DNA from: Polytrichum commune
Taxonomy: Eukaryota; Streptophyta; Polytrichopsida; Polytrichales; Polytrichaceae
Length of the DNA: 64,000 nt
Reading direction: 5' to 3'
NCBI GenBank assembly: GCA_950295325.1
Contig: OX485809.1
Location: 23,558,001-23,622,000, forward strand
Part shown: in pieces, positions 12,213 through 23,326 of the stretch
How the letters are laid out: the number at the start of each line of letters is the position of its first letter
Position numbering within the stretch: the first letter of the stretch is position 1
The notes under the pieces: generated by a model
What the model saw: the letters and a program-made list of their open reading frames with translations, nothing else
Databases searched by the model: none
Told to the model about the DNA's origin: nothing
Made by a program: the position numbers and the translations under genes

Positions 12213-15200
12213 CTGCACATACACAAAGATAAGATTACAACGATCTTCTCAAAATTTCTGTAACTGGTTAAGTGATCAACACCTCACTACTGTCTGTTGA
12301 GGGTCCAATTTCAATAACAGTTGGTAATTTCAACCCCACACAACAATTCTCAGTTAAATTCTGTCGTCTACCAATTTAAGTTGAATGATGTAATGCCCCT
12401 CGTGATATTCGACACCTACAATATATCTTTTTTCCAGGTCCGGAGAGTTCGATACGCAATGCTGCATGATCAACATCTTAATTCCTGCTTGTGTTGGTTT
12501 TGGATATCAGGCATTGGGGCAAGAGATATTCTGTAAGGAAAATCTCTATGTGCGTGTGCGTGTCTGTTACCTTGTCATTCGAACCAAATCAAAAGTGGGC
12601 ACGAGCATAGAAGGTGTACAAACGGTGAGTGCTTCCTGCTTCAGCTTTTATAATTTTCATTATTATTGAATTTTTCCCACATGGCAGTCTTATAGTGCTT
12701 GAAACTCCCACATGGAAATTATAACGGCACCGAAAAAGATGACCAAGGAAGCACCTTACGGAGGTTAAGGAGCCTGAGCCACTAGGGATCTCGTATCAAC
12801 ATGTTTGATTCTTTTCCTTAAAAATCTTTAGCACAAAATGGAGCATTGTAGATTGCATGCACTCATACCAGACCACTCGCTGAAAGACCCACTTTTCCTC
12901 TTTTCTTTGATTCCATTTCTTCAGTGAATACTAAAACAAACATTAGAAAATAATGTGAGACTGATGTTGCTCATACTGAGAAATCATGATAAATTCCAGA
13001 AGCCTGAAGCGAATCAAGAAATCATTATGAACCTGTGTTGCTAGAAACCTACACGTATGAACCAACCTTAAAATTCTTTACTGCCTTGCACCCAATTTCC
13101 ACTAATACCTCGATTTCATATATAATCTGATTGCCACCAGTGATAATCATATGAACAATGAACTGAATTTGAGATCTCAAACTCCTTCAGATAAACATAC
13201 ATCTACACCGGCATACAATAACCTGTAAGAAGCTCAAGGGCCTGCTAAATTGGAATGCTATGCTTAGGGTTAGCATTACAAGAAATATTGTATTTAGTGT
13301 CATATGGTATTTTATGTCACTATGGAACGAGTTTACAAGTGCTGTCAAGAATGATTGAAATTTAGATGACATCTATGCTAATTCTTGAAACGAGGCTTGG
13401 TATTTTCTGCATCTGATGTACTATGTGCCACTTATTTGTCATACATTAAAATTCCAACATGTTTGATTGCAATGCATGATGTTGATTTTGGGCTCATTGT
13501 TTGGCTTTTAACCTTGGTCGTGTTGTTATCAAGGTAGTAGAGTTACTTTTAAAGTCTCCCAAAAAGTCTCTCTTAAGGTTATGTTTTGATAGGGAGTTTC
13601 CACCTGCTTTTGACATTTTATAATGTCTATGAAGCACTCACATGGTGCTGGAAACCCCAATTTTAATTAATGAAGGAGAGGCATTTGACTATGGCCAAAA
13701 GACGTCTATATAAAAATGAAATTTATGACAAACTTTTGAAGGCACCTAATATGGTGCTCTTGAAAGTCTAACAAGATTTATCTAAAATTGATTTCGAAGT
13801 GTTGTTTGAGTTGATAAAGTTGGAATCGGGAAATCTCAAGTAGTAAGGTATGTCACATCTCGATTCAGTCGCACTTGCTTACACTCTCAAGCTCCCACTG
13901 CAAGTTGTGATTCCTTTATGTTTTCAGAGCACCACCAATTAATGATACTCAATTTAGAGCAAGTTCAATGATAATAATTTATAGGCTCAATTCCCTCTCC
14001 CATTCATCCAACATAAAATCCCTGAATTAGCATGCAACATGAATGTTCCCAATTTGGTTGATTTGACTCCGAAATGATTTTTAAAGACCCCAAATTTATC
14101 TAATCCAAGTCATTTGAGATGAATCAAATTTTGAAGTTGGATGGATGCAAGGTACATTTGTATGTAATAATTCCCTCTTTCCCAATTGAAAGTTCCCTCT
14201 CCTACATTAATTGTCACTATGCTACATAAATCATCACGGCATTGCATGTGTAGTAGCAGGGATTAAGTCGCTCAGTAGAAGATGCAAACACTTGTGGATT
14301 ATGAATGGCATTACAAAGTTAGTTATTGTGCCAAGAGAGTCAAGCCATAATCTCTGGACAGTCAGTTACTTATTAGAATATGTAGCATGCATTTCAGTCT
14401 GTAATCTATAAGGTGGAACAAAATGAGAAGTAAACTGTGTTACTTCGCCACAATATTATTATGTTGACCTTGTTCGCACATCTCCAAGTAGTCAAGTAAT
14501 ATACAGAGCTTGTAATATCAAAATTGTTATTGTACATTTCTACCGTTTCTGGTAGGACTGCATATGATAATGCAAAGGTGTATTAACAATTCATCAGGTA
14601 TTTCAAGTATAAATGCCTAAGAATATATGTGAGGACAAGAGTTATGATATAAATCTGACACTGAAATTTAGATCCTCTCTTGTTTGTAGTTAATGTGAAA
14701 AAAAATTTCAAGATGGAAAAAATTTCAGTTGTATAATTGAAACTGAGAATGCTCACATTGGAATTTTGGTTTATAGACTGACCCCGTTCAACATGCCATG
14801 TGTCTGTGCCACACATTTTAGGATGTAGTCCAGGAAGTGTTCTTTGGTTTTGTCCTTTCAAGTGGGATACCGACAAGCCTAAGATAAACATGCCTGTCCA
14901 ACAATTGAACCAAATGCACCAAATGCAATACATATTGTGGCTGGTAGTTTGGTTCAAATAATATGGCTGATGGTTTGGTTCAAATAGAAGGATATTAATT
15001 CTGAAGCTATGGTTTTTTGTTGCACTGTACATGTTACAGCAGGAAGAACCATCCATGAGATAGGCCAGCAATAGACTAACACCTTGATATGTGCAATAAA
15101 TTGATACAGCAAAATTTGTTGGTTAAAAGGAAGACAAAAGACCTCAATGTCAGTGCTTCTCTCAGAGTGGTGCATCAGTCGACACTGGAACATTGTGTCA

Positions 15201-16560
15201 TCTTACAAGGGTTTGACACTTAGGTGTCAACAAAGCTTGTGTATTGAAGTCAGTGCACTCACTAGCAAAATCCAAGAACTGAAGGACATGTACTTCCATT
15301 GCGTTGTAATTTTCTAGATTGCAAGTTCAAAACTTCAAGCATCTCACAAGTGCCTACGATTAGCATCAGAGTTAAGCACCTGGAAGTTTACAATGCACCA
15401 GCATCTGCATGAACAACATTGTGTTTAGAAATGACAAAAAAGCATGTGCAAGTGTCTATTTGAAAGGAATGACAGCACCGGCGTACATTGCTCTGTGACT
15501 TCTAGCGGTTCGAAGACACATGATACAAACATGAAATGAAGGGGTGAAATTATACTCACCATATATACAAGTTCCATCCTGGCCCACCAAACCTTCTTTT
15601 GAAAATTTCTTCCAGACAGGAGAGTTCACCTTGTCTTACCTGTAACTTCAAAGCACTGAAGATAGAAAAGTCAACCTCAAGAGGCTCCATTCACATATTG
15701 GGTCTAGAATTTATGCAAATATGGAAAGCAAGAGAAAGGAGAAGAATTGCCAATGGGATCAAACACCTTGATATGGAGGCATATTCATGAGTTCATGAGT
15801 TTCTCACATATAGGTGATAGCTACTCATATGTATCTCTTTGTAATCATCACGAGATACATATAAGAAAAGATCACACAATCACATAACAATATATCACTT
15901 CATGAACACATACCGGACTAGACCTTCCTTATTGTGGAGAACTGTCCTCAGCTCTCATAGCTAAAGCATCAGAAGTGGCTTATTGGCAGACAAGACTTCG
16001 AACAAGACAGGACTGGAGAGGAGATGTCGTGAGAAGGAAACACTGAATTGTGGAGGTGGAAACAGGAGAAAAGGGAGCAAGGCAGAGAGGAGAGGTAGGA
16101 GTACAGGGGAATGACAAGGGTAACACTGAGAATGGAACAAAGAAAGAAGAATTGTCTGCCACCACTTTAAGATCAATTTGATCATCAGCGAAATGTTTAC
16201 ATCATCGGACAGCACCACGTAATGGTCAAGGACCAACCAGAATGCATGGGTCTGCACATGCTTGTCCATTACTAACCTTAAGTTGTTGGCAACGAGCAAT
16301 AGCCTACAGCTTGAAGGAATTGGCTGAGAATACCTTGACATGTTCTCAGCAAGTTACAACAACCAGTAGATGATTGGTGTTAACAGCAACATGCATTATA
16401 AGGAGTGAGGTGTGCCCAAGCAAAAACTCTAGGTCACAAAGATAATTACTCGACCATGATGAAATCGTTGTCAACATGAGGTCACCAGTATTTGTACATG
16501 CAGTAGCTTTACGTATTCTTTACACTTGAGAAACAGCTGCAAAGACAAGGCAATGCAAGA
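12213..16560. other. No supported gene
   Basis: This is AT-rich sequence downstream of the RPB7-like gene. The 162-codon minus frame at 14583-15071 and the 126-codon minus frame at 15961-16341 are hydrophobic/Cys-rich translations without recognisable domains. Isolated TTTAGTGTCATATGG-type phrases (about 13290) echo the MITE ends seen at 40.5 and 51.9 kb. Confidence 0.45.
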
Positions 16561-16621
16561 AAGAAGATACACTTCACGAAGTGCATTCTTTTAACATTGA
16601 TGAGAAAGAAAACCATACCTT

Positions 16622-17288
16622 TCAAGCCAAGGAATCTTCTTTCCCATAATCAGGCAAATGCCCTAGCAGGTCCCCATTCAATGACCCCACTGCAAGGTAA
16701 GTTCGATCCTTCGCATCCCACTTGGTGGCCACGATCTGTAACCGCACAACTTCATTCATCTTTATCTCGCTACCTGTTGAGTCGCGCCAGCTATTGAAAG
16801 TTTCCACATCCTCCTGTCTGTACTCAAACCCGTCCATATTCTTTTTGGGCACCAGGATCCGCTCTTGCGGCCCGCAGTCTGCACACATCATGGAAAGTCA
16901 GTTTCTGTACGTGCCAGCACGTCAAAAGCTATAGAGCAGACCAATGTTGGCTCCGTAGAACAAGAATGAGGGGTTGAGCACCTGCAAAGAAACCGTGATT
17001 GTTCACTTTGACGACCACAGCTTCGACGATCTCCTTCACAAAAGGCCGGAACACAATGCACTTGAAGTCTACCCAGAAGATGACCGAGCCAGTGCCGTGC
17101 CGAATCTTCCCCTCCGACACATTCTCCAGAGTGGTTACGGACACATAGTAACCGTGCTCCTCCGAACACCGCAATGTGTCCACGTCCTGAAGGAGGCGAC
17201 GGATCATGGCTCTCTGGGTGTGGAGTACATCTCCAAGCTCGTGTGGCTCCACAACCACCAGCCTCCGCATGTCCACTTCTGCAAACAT
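16622..17288 (-). CDS. RPB7-family RNA polymerase subunit (Pol IV/V NRPD7/NRPE7-like)
   Basis: Two exons, complement(join(16622..16878,16982..17288)), 564 nt, 187 residues, the usual length for this family. Exon 1 starts MFAEVDMRRLVVV and carries the N-terminal RNP-like half with HGYYVSVTTLENVSEGKIR, GTGSVIFWVDF, IVFRPF and VNNHGFFA. The intron is GTGCTC...TGTGCAG and splits an Asp codon, giving GFFADCGPQERILVP, which aligns with the start of the C-terminal OB domain. The protein ends with VVRLQIVATKWDAKDRTYLA and GSLNGDLLGHLPDYG. The Tyr-Tyr-Val-(A/S)-Val-Thr-Thr-Leu block and the KW...(E/D)R...GSL.GD.LG ending resemble the plant Pol IV/V version (RNA-directed DNA methylation) more than Pol II RPB7; this is from memory. 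In the nucleus the subunit pairs with an RPB4-type partner as the polymerase stalk. A good donor (AAAG|GTATGG) just after the stop suggests a 3'UTR intron. Confidence 0.8.
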
Positions 17289-17346
17289 CCTGCCTGCCCC
17301 CTGCTAACCTACAAGAACCAAGAAAGGAATAGCCCAAGAGATTGAT

Positions 17347-17760
17347 ACATCAACTTCCCCTAACCTGCCAACCCACTTCAGCGTTCTTAGGTTTTATGAG
17401 CTCATACTCCACATGGTGATGCAGAAGAGGAATGATGACCACAAAGACAGAATTCTTCACAAATGTAAGACCAGTTGTGACCGGGAGAGTGTGCAATTGA
17501 AATAACCAAGAACGGAGGACATGTGACCTAATTACACACCAACGTCACCTAAACATCAACTTCCCCTATCCCTGCCAACCCAATTCAGCGTTCTTGGGTT
17601 TTACGAGCTCATGCTCCACATGGTGATGTGAAAGAGAACTTATGACCACAAAGACAGATTTCTTCACAAATGCAAGACAAATTATAGACAATAGTGTGCA
17701 CTTGAACTAACCCACGAAACAGAGGATATGTGACCTAATTACACATCAAGGTCACCTGAA
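17347..17760. repeat. 206-bp tandem duplication 5' of the RPB7-like gene
   Basis: Unit 1 (17347-17552) and unit 2 (17553-about 17758) both begin ACATCAACTTCCCCTA. Both contain TTCAGCGTTCTT(A/G)GGTTTTA, CTCCACATGGTGATG and GACCTAATTACACA in the same order. The duplication begins 59 bp upstream of the ATG at 17288, so it doubles whatever promoter or 5'UTR elements the region holds. Confidence 0.85.
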
Positions 17761-18180
17761 CAGCCCTCTTCCCCCATCTACTTATCCCACACATTGTTGG
17801 GAAGACAGAACGAACGGACACAACATGGTAACGTCCAAATTGCTGCTTTCGAAAAGATACCGAAAGCCTAAAGGTCACCCACGAAGAACTGCAAAGGAGT
17901 TGAAGAAGTGGCAACGCGGGAGCTCAAGCATATCTCAGGAGAAATTTTGATACGCAAACTCCACCATCCAGAAAAAGAGAACTACAATGGCAAGTACATC
18001 ATGTTTATTCATCGCCGTGACACACTTCCCCTCACAATAAGTTTCCCTTTGAACCCAACCCACATGCTAGCTACCATGAGAATGGAATCATCGGGAAGGT
18101 GATGATAAGTATGATACACAGTCTCGCATCATTCCCTTGGAAAACGCTCCACAAGAGGACAAGCTTGGAGGCTTTGTGCT
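17761..18180. other. No supported gene
   Basis: Spacer between the promoter duplication and the dispersed repeats. The only open frame, at 17908-18102, is short and unsupported. Confidence 0.4.
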
Positions 18181-18560
18181 TGGGCTTTAAGAAGCGTAGA
18201 TGGTTCTTAAATGGTTACTTTTTTCTGACAAGTGTAGCCCACTTCTTGTAGAATATGGAACACGCGATTACCACAAGATGGTTAGCAAATCCAAATCAAG
18301 GTTGTAGCCACTTTCCTCATAATTTTTGGAGCTTTTATGAATATCTTATTCATTGTCAAAGTGAAGATTCTCCTACTCATTAAATGGTCATATAGGTCTT
18401 CTCAATTATGTTGATTATTGCGTTTATAACAGTTAACACATTTTGAGCACACGGTCGGGACATAGTGTGACCTCTTTTAAGCACATGCCTATTTGATGTC
18501 CGTTCTTGGATTCACATCTAACCACATACCACTCAAATATAGGTGTCCAATTAAGATAAG
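18181..18560 (+). repeat. Dispersed repeat H, copy 1
   Basis: About 370 bp shared with 60636-60990 in the same orientation. Shared blocks in order: TTAAATGGTTACTTTT, GATGGTTAGCAAATCCAAAT, GTAGCCACTTTCCTCAT, AAATGGTCATATAGGTC and CATACCACTCAA(A/G)TATA. No reading frame is conserved. Probably non-coding retroelement or DNA-transposon interior. Confidence 0.7.
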
Positions 18561-18659
18561 TAATTGCATTGGGCAAGTCTATAAGGTATGGTTATAAGGT
18601 CATCCCCTTGGATGGTCTTACCCTACTTAAACCCTGTTGGCAATTGTATATACTATCTA

Positions 18660-20010
18660 CACAAAATGCACTAGGGTGCAAGGATGGTAAAGCAGACCAA
18701 AAAAGTGCCCCGGTATCTTAAAACCATAGTTTTTTTGGTCAAACGTTTAATAGTAGTAGCAAAATGTTGTTTAAATTGAACATTTTTTCATGGTGACCTC
18801 TATTATTATGCTAAGTACTCAAATGTAGAACACCAAGATGAGATCTTCAAAAATTACCATTAAAAGTAATGCTCAAAAGCAAATGGCTAGATTTGGTGTT
18901 GGTCGCTGAGGGGGGGGGGCATCGGCAAAAATGTAGAAAACCACATGCGAGAAAATGTAGGGTGGATTTTATTCAAGACACATAAATTTAACATTTTTTT
19001 AGATATACAACAGCGTCTTCTAAATGTGAATTTGGGAATTATATATAATGTACGGTGTGGTTTAAGGTGTGGTATTTTTTATTTAGATATAAAGTAGAAT
19101 AAATAAAATAAAGTTTAGGATTTTGTTTTTATAGGTTCAACATAAATCATCTACCACTAGTGGCATTGGATGAGAAATAAGCAAAATGTATATGGACATG
19201 TGGATGGATTTGTTGAAACGGTTAGCTTTGGATGAAATGTATCATCATCCATCCATGAGAGGGTTGGTTGGCTTATTTAAGGTTTCCTGGGGAGTTCAAG
19301 AAGCATATGCAATATGCTAAAGTTTATAATATGATGGTTGTGTGTGTGTAATGTGTAGAGTAATATTTGTGCGGTGTGATCTATATATAGTATATTGTAT
19401 GTATAATTCATGTGCAGATTGTTCACACAAATTTTTTATTATTTATAAATAAGATAGGGTGATTACAATTATGCGACTCTAAATTTTATATATAATGATA
19501 GGGTGTTAGAAAATACCATCCAATAGAAATTTAACTACTTATAGGGTGGAAAATATTCAACGAAGGAAGGTATATTACCCCCCCCCCCTCATTAAATAGG
19601 GGGTTCTCGCAATCAAGTGTAGGTACAACCCCCGTGGTTGGTGGAAAAATTTCATGACCTTAATCATTTTGAACTTGGTTTTTTTCTTCTTCATATTCCT
19701 TGAATTCATTATACACTTGAGGGTCGTTATCATATACTTTGTAGAAAGTCATCAATTCAATGTAATTTTATCATATTTTGAAAAATAAAATGAACAATTA
19801 CTTGTTCAATATCACCATTGGCACTCCACTTGCACTATCTTCTAAATATGTAGACTTTTTGGGAGACTATTTTGGTCAACATAAAATGCTTTGCTTTGTA
19901 GATCAACATGTATTAAAAATGTTTACGATCTATTTGTTCACAAAACTCAAAGTTAGTATATTGTTTTGAATCACTTTCACTTAAACATGTGCAAGGATCA
20001 AGAGTTGTCC
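18660..20010 (+). repeat. Dispersed repeat F, copy 1, split by element G
   Basis: 18660-18904 and about 19636-20010 together match the uninterrupted copies at 58915-59560 (plus) and 55425-55935 (minus). Markers are AAAGTAATGCTCAAAAGC before the break, and TTCATGACCTTAA and CATATTCCTTGAATTCATTA after it. The two uninterrupted copies pass straight through the point where copy 1 is broken. Confidence 0.7.
18905..19635 (+). mobile_element. Element G nested in repeat F
   Basis: About 730 bp inserted into repeat F. Its first 400 bp (AAAATGTAGAAAACCAC, AGAAAATGTAGGGTGGATT, GTACGGTGTGGTTTAAG, GGTTCAACATAAATCAT, TGGATGGATTTGTTGAAA) match 54655-55065 on the opposite strand. The ends carry a G run (about 18911) and a C run (about 19573). 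A possible imperfect target duplication is GTGTTGG / GTGGTTGG. The superfamily is not identified and no protein is encoded. Confidence 0.6.
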
Positions 20011-20029
20011 ACCTTACCATGCTTGCACC

Positions 20030-20446
20030 CACTAGCTATAATAAATAGGATATTTAGTGTTGTTACCACCCTACCCTGCTCAACACTAATTTTCAATTCC
20101 TTGATAATTAGTGTTAGACATAAATGTGTCGCTACCTTCCCTACTTCTACCTCCTTTATTATATCATTTTTTCCATACCCTTACTAACACTAAATTCAAA
20201 CATGTAACTTCCACATATTACCATAGTTGATATTTAGAGTTTGAGTTTACATTTATTGTTACTTACTTTCATAGGGTTAATGTTATTTAGTGTATGTGTT
20301 CGTATTTAGTGTAGTGAACATTCAGTGTATGGAATGAACCTATGCTTAGGTGAATAAGTATTGTGTTGAGGTGAGCATTGGCCAAAAATGCCACTGTGGA
20401 TGTTGTGGGTAAAGCAATGTTGGGATTTTTTGGGGGGGGAGGGGGG
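20030..20446. other. AT-rich spacer with TTAGTGTT motifs
   Basis: Several copies of AACACTAAT/TTAGTGTT in both orientations (about 20054-20120 and 20186-20310) resemble the subterminal motifs of the MITE at 49573-49978. I could not close a terminal inverted repeat. Confidence 0.4.
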
Positions 20447-21059
20447 GAGGGTATGAGCCCAAAATGAGTGCTCATATTTGTTTTATGTTTAGAATTTACT
20501 TAGAATTGCATTTGGAGTGTTATTGAAACAATTAAAAGTATAAAAAGAGTGAGGCTTGGTGTGGATTTATGTTTAGGCCTTAAGCCTATTTGTGTGGTTA
20601 ATTAGGAGCTTAGTGACATTAGGGAGTGTTTTGATTAGAGGAGTAGTGTTTGATGAGGCAAGGGGAAGTGCCTTTAATTTAAATGTTTGAATTAGAACAT
20701 GTTCTTGTTAGTTTAGGGGGTAAGGAGTTAGTGGATAGGATAAGGTCCTACTAAGTAGGAGAAGGCTAAGGAGGTTGTGGTTTGGGTGCCCTCCCTCCTT
20801 CCTTCCTCCTCTCTCTCATTTTCTCTCTCTCTCTCTCTCTCCTTTGGGTGTGTGGGTGTGTGTGAGTATGGGTGGTGTAGTGTAGTGTGGTAGAACATAT
20901 AGTTGATTAGGGGGAACTTAGGAATATAGTTGATTAATGTGTGAATTAGGTAATGAGGGTTTAGGGAAATTAGTTAAATCAAGTAGGGAAATTAGGTAGG
21001 GGGTTTGGGAAAATTAGTGGAATTAGTTGGGGACTTAGTGGGGTTAATTAGGAAGTTGC

Positions 21060-21660
21060 TTATTAGACTTTGAGGTTACTGTTGGGACTTCCCAAGGCTG
21101 TTGGAATTAGGCCGCAAGGTCACTACTAGTTGCTCAGACTGCTGGTTAGATGTGGAGGTTACTGTTGGGACTTCCCAAGGCTGCTGGAATTAGGCCGCAA
21201 GGTCACTACTAGCTGCCCAGACTGCTGGTTAGATTTTGAGGTTACTGCTGGACTCCACAAGTCTGCTGGTTATACTTTGAGGTTGTTGCTAGACTTCCAA
21301 GGACTGCTGGTTAGATGTGGAGGTTACTGTTGGGACTTCCCAAGGCTGCTGGAATAAGGCCGCAAGGTTACTACTAGCTGCCCAGACTGTGGTTAGACTT
21401 TGAGGTTGCTGATGGACTTCCGAGGACTGCTGGTTAGATGTGGAGGTTGTTGCTGGACTCCACAAGACTGTTGGAATTAGGCCGCAAGGTTACTACTAGC
21501 TGCCCAGACTGTGGTTAGACTTCGAGGTTGCTACTGGACTTCCGAAGAAGGCTAGGATTAGGCCGCAAGGTTACTACTAGCTGCCCAGCCTGTGGTTAGA
21601 CTTTGAGGTTGCTGCTGGAATTAGGCCGCAAGGTTACTACTTAGCTGCCAAAACTGCGAG
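21060..21660. repeat. Compound tandem repeat in the core of LTR A
   Basis: Blocks TTAGGCCGCAAGGTTACTAC, TAGCTGCCCAGACTG and TAGATGTGGAGGTTACTG recur six or so times at irregular 67-165-bp spacing, mixed in varying order. The other two LTRs of the family lack these blocks. Confidence 0.8.
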
Positions 21661-22046
21661 ATGAATTTGGGTTTGACTTCAAGGCTTAATCCTAGTCTTT
21701 GAGGGATTTAAGTAGAGGGTTTAAAGGGGACCAAGGTGACCAAGGTGACATAAAAGGGGAAAGCTCGTGGTGCTACCTTAGGCTTAGGGATAGTGAAGTA
21801 ATTAGGTTATTACTTCATGTTAGTTTAAATACTTAATTCATTAGCGAGCTCGGAGGGCTTTATGATTGAGATGATAGAGAAGAGCGTTTATTAACGCTTG
21901 TAATATTATCGTGGAATGGATTGGTGTGCTATGATTGATGGAATTGTAATGGAGTCTCACGAATTTGGTAAAATGGAGTATGGAAACACGAATGTGATAA
22001 CCATTCCCTCACCCGGACTAGGACGCTTAAGGGTGGGCGGTTTGGC

Positions 22047-22590
22047 CACGGGTAGATCACTCTAAGGCATTTTTGTGCACCACGTGCGGCTGGGGGTTAT
22101 TTGTTTTGGGGCTATTTACCTTCAAGGGCCGCATTAAAGCCTCCCTATAATTACTTAAATTTAAAAAATGGCCCATTTGTTTGTTTGCACTCTTCCATTA
22201 CTTATATTGTCCAAGTCACTGCAATTTTTTTGTACTCTATATTCCTTTTAACGTGGGGAAGAGGACCCCAACGACGGCACATTCCCTTTTGATCCATTTT
22301 TGGACAGACGGAAATCCCAATTATCATCCATCCCCGTGAGTCCTAAACCCATTTACCTATCATACTAAACATACCTTCTAGGATCCTTATCTTCAGCCCC
22401 TATATTAATTTTACAAAAAAATAATGGCCCACGTTTTATGTCCATCTAACTTACTTATAATGGGATTGTCTACATTTAATGGCCCCTTCATTATTTGGAA
22501 TTCCTTTATAATTTTTATTTCAAATGATTTTAATCCTCTCTATATTATGCCGCACGTCGTTTTTAAAATGCACTAAGTGATCTACCCGTG
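22047..22590 (+). mobile_element. hAT-like non-autonomous element (CACGGGTA family), copy 1
   Basis: 544 bp with inverted ends CACGGGTAGATCACT...AGTGATCTACCCGTG and a perfect 8-bp duplication GGTTTGGC (22039-22046 and 22591-22598). Nested in LTR A, 11 bp past its conserved hairpin. A second copy lies at 53992-54552. The interiors agree except for a replaced middle segment (about 22250-22365 here). No transposase is encoded. Confidence 0.9.
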
Positions 22591-22609
22591 GGTTTGGCCT
22601 CACAGAGGG

Positions 22610-22787
22610 GGGAGACTTTACCTACATTCTTATTTTAGGTATTGCCAAGTGGCAACGAATTGTGATTCCCATGTTTGGAAGGCGGCAAGGGCAACTGCCA
22701 TACTAAGGATTGCCATCATTTCAATAGGGATTGATTGTTGCTTCACTAGCCATTGCCTCAAAGAAAATTGGTAGAGATCATTGAGAT

Positions 22788-22818
<31 letters not shown>

Positions 22819-23321
22819 TGTGGTGTGTGTGTGTTTAGAGTGTGCAAGTACATATGGTTTTTGTTGAGATTGAATGATGCCAATTCACTTGGATTGTTTT
22901 CGATCCTTACTTGTATCCCTTGAATGATAAATTCAAGAAGTTTCTCATAGGTCAAATTAAGGCAATATTTCATAAAGTTTGTAATCATTAAGGCAAAAGA
23001 ACGAGGAAATTTATTGATGTTAATTGAAGGTTGTTTGATCACCATTGCCTTGTGACTTATGTTTGGGTTCTCTTTCTTCAAATCCTAAGCTAACTTCAAA
23101 TGTTGTGCGATTGTCAATCATAGTTTTTATGGATTGTGGCAGAGGAAGCAAAAGTGTCGCCTACCTTCAAGAAATTCAAAGCTACGTGCTGAAGAGTCAA
23201 GACTTTATGGCTTAAGAAAACTCAACCCTAATTCAACGTGTTGCAAGTGTGTTGAATATAGGCACAAGCTTGAAGAGATTGTATACATTGTGAAAGAGGA
23301 AGTACTTCATAAAGTTTGTAA
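22610..23321. other. Spacer between solo LTRs
   Basis: Holds a GA microsatellite (22791-22818) followed by GT repeats. The 107-codon minus frame over it is low complexity. No gene is supported. Confidence 0.5.
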
Positions 23322-23326
23322 TAATT

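Larger units (their letters stand above)
20452..22604 (+). mobile_element. Solo LTR A (interrupted by a hAT-like element)
   Basis: Flanked by a perfect 5-bp duplication GAGGG (20447-20451 and 22605-22609). It starts TATGAGCCCAAAATG (TG mutated to TA) and ends GGTTTGGCCTCACA. Without the 544-bp insertion and its duplicated 8 bp it is about 1.6 kb. It contains a CT microsatellite near 20823-20842, a compound tandem repeat at 21060-21660, and the family hairpin CACCC-loop-GGGTG at 22010-22035. No second LTR, primer-binding site or pol reading frame lies alongside, so it is a solo LTR left by recombination. Confidence 0.85.

Noticed and set aside
14583-15071. 162-codon minus frame
   Set aside because: Composition is typical of AT-rich noncoding DNA; no motif, no splice support.
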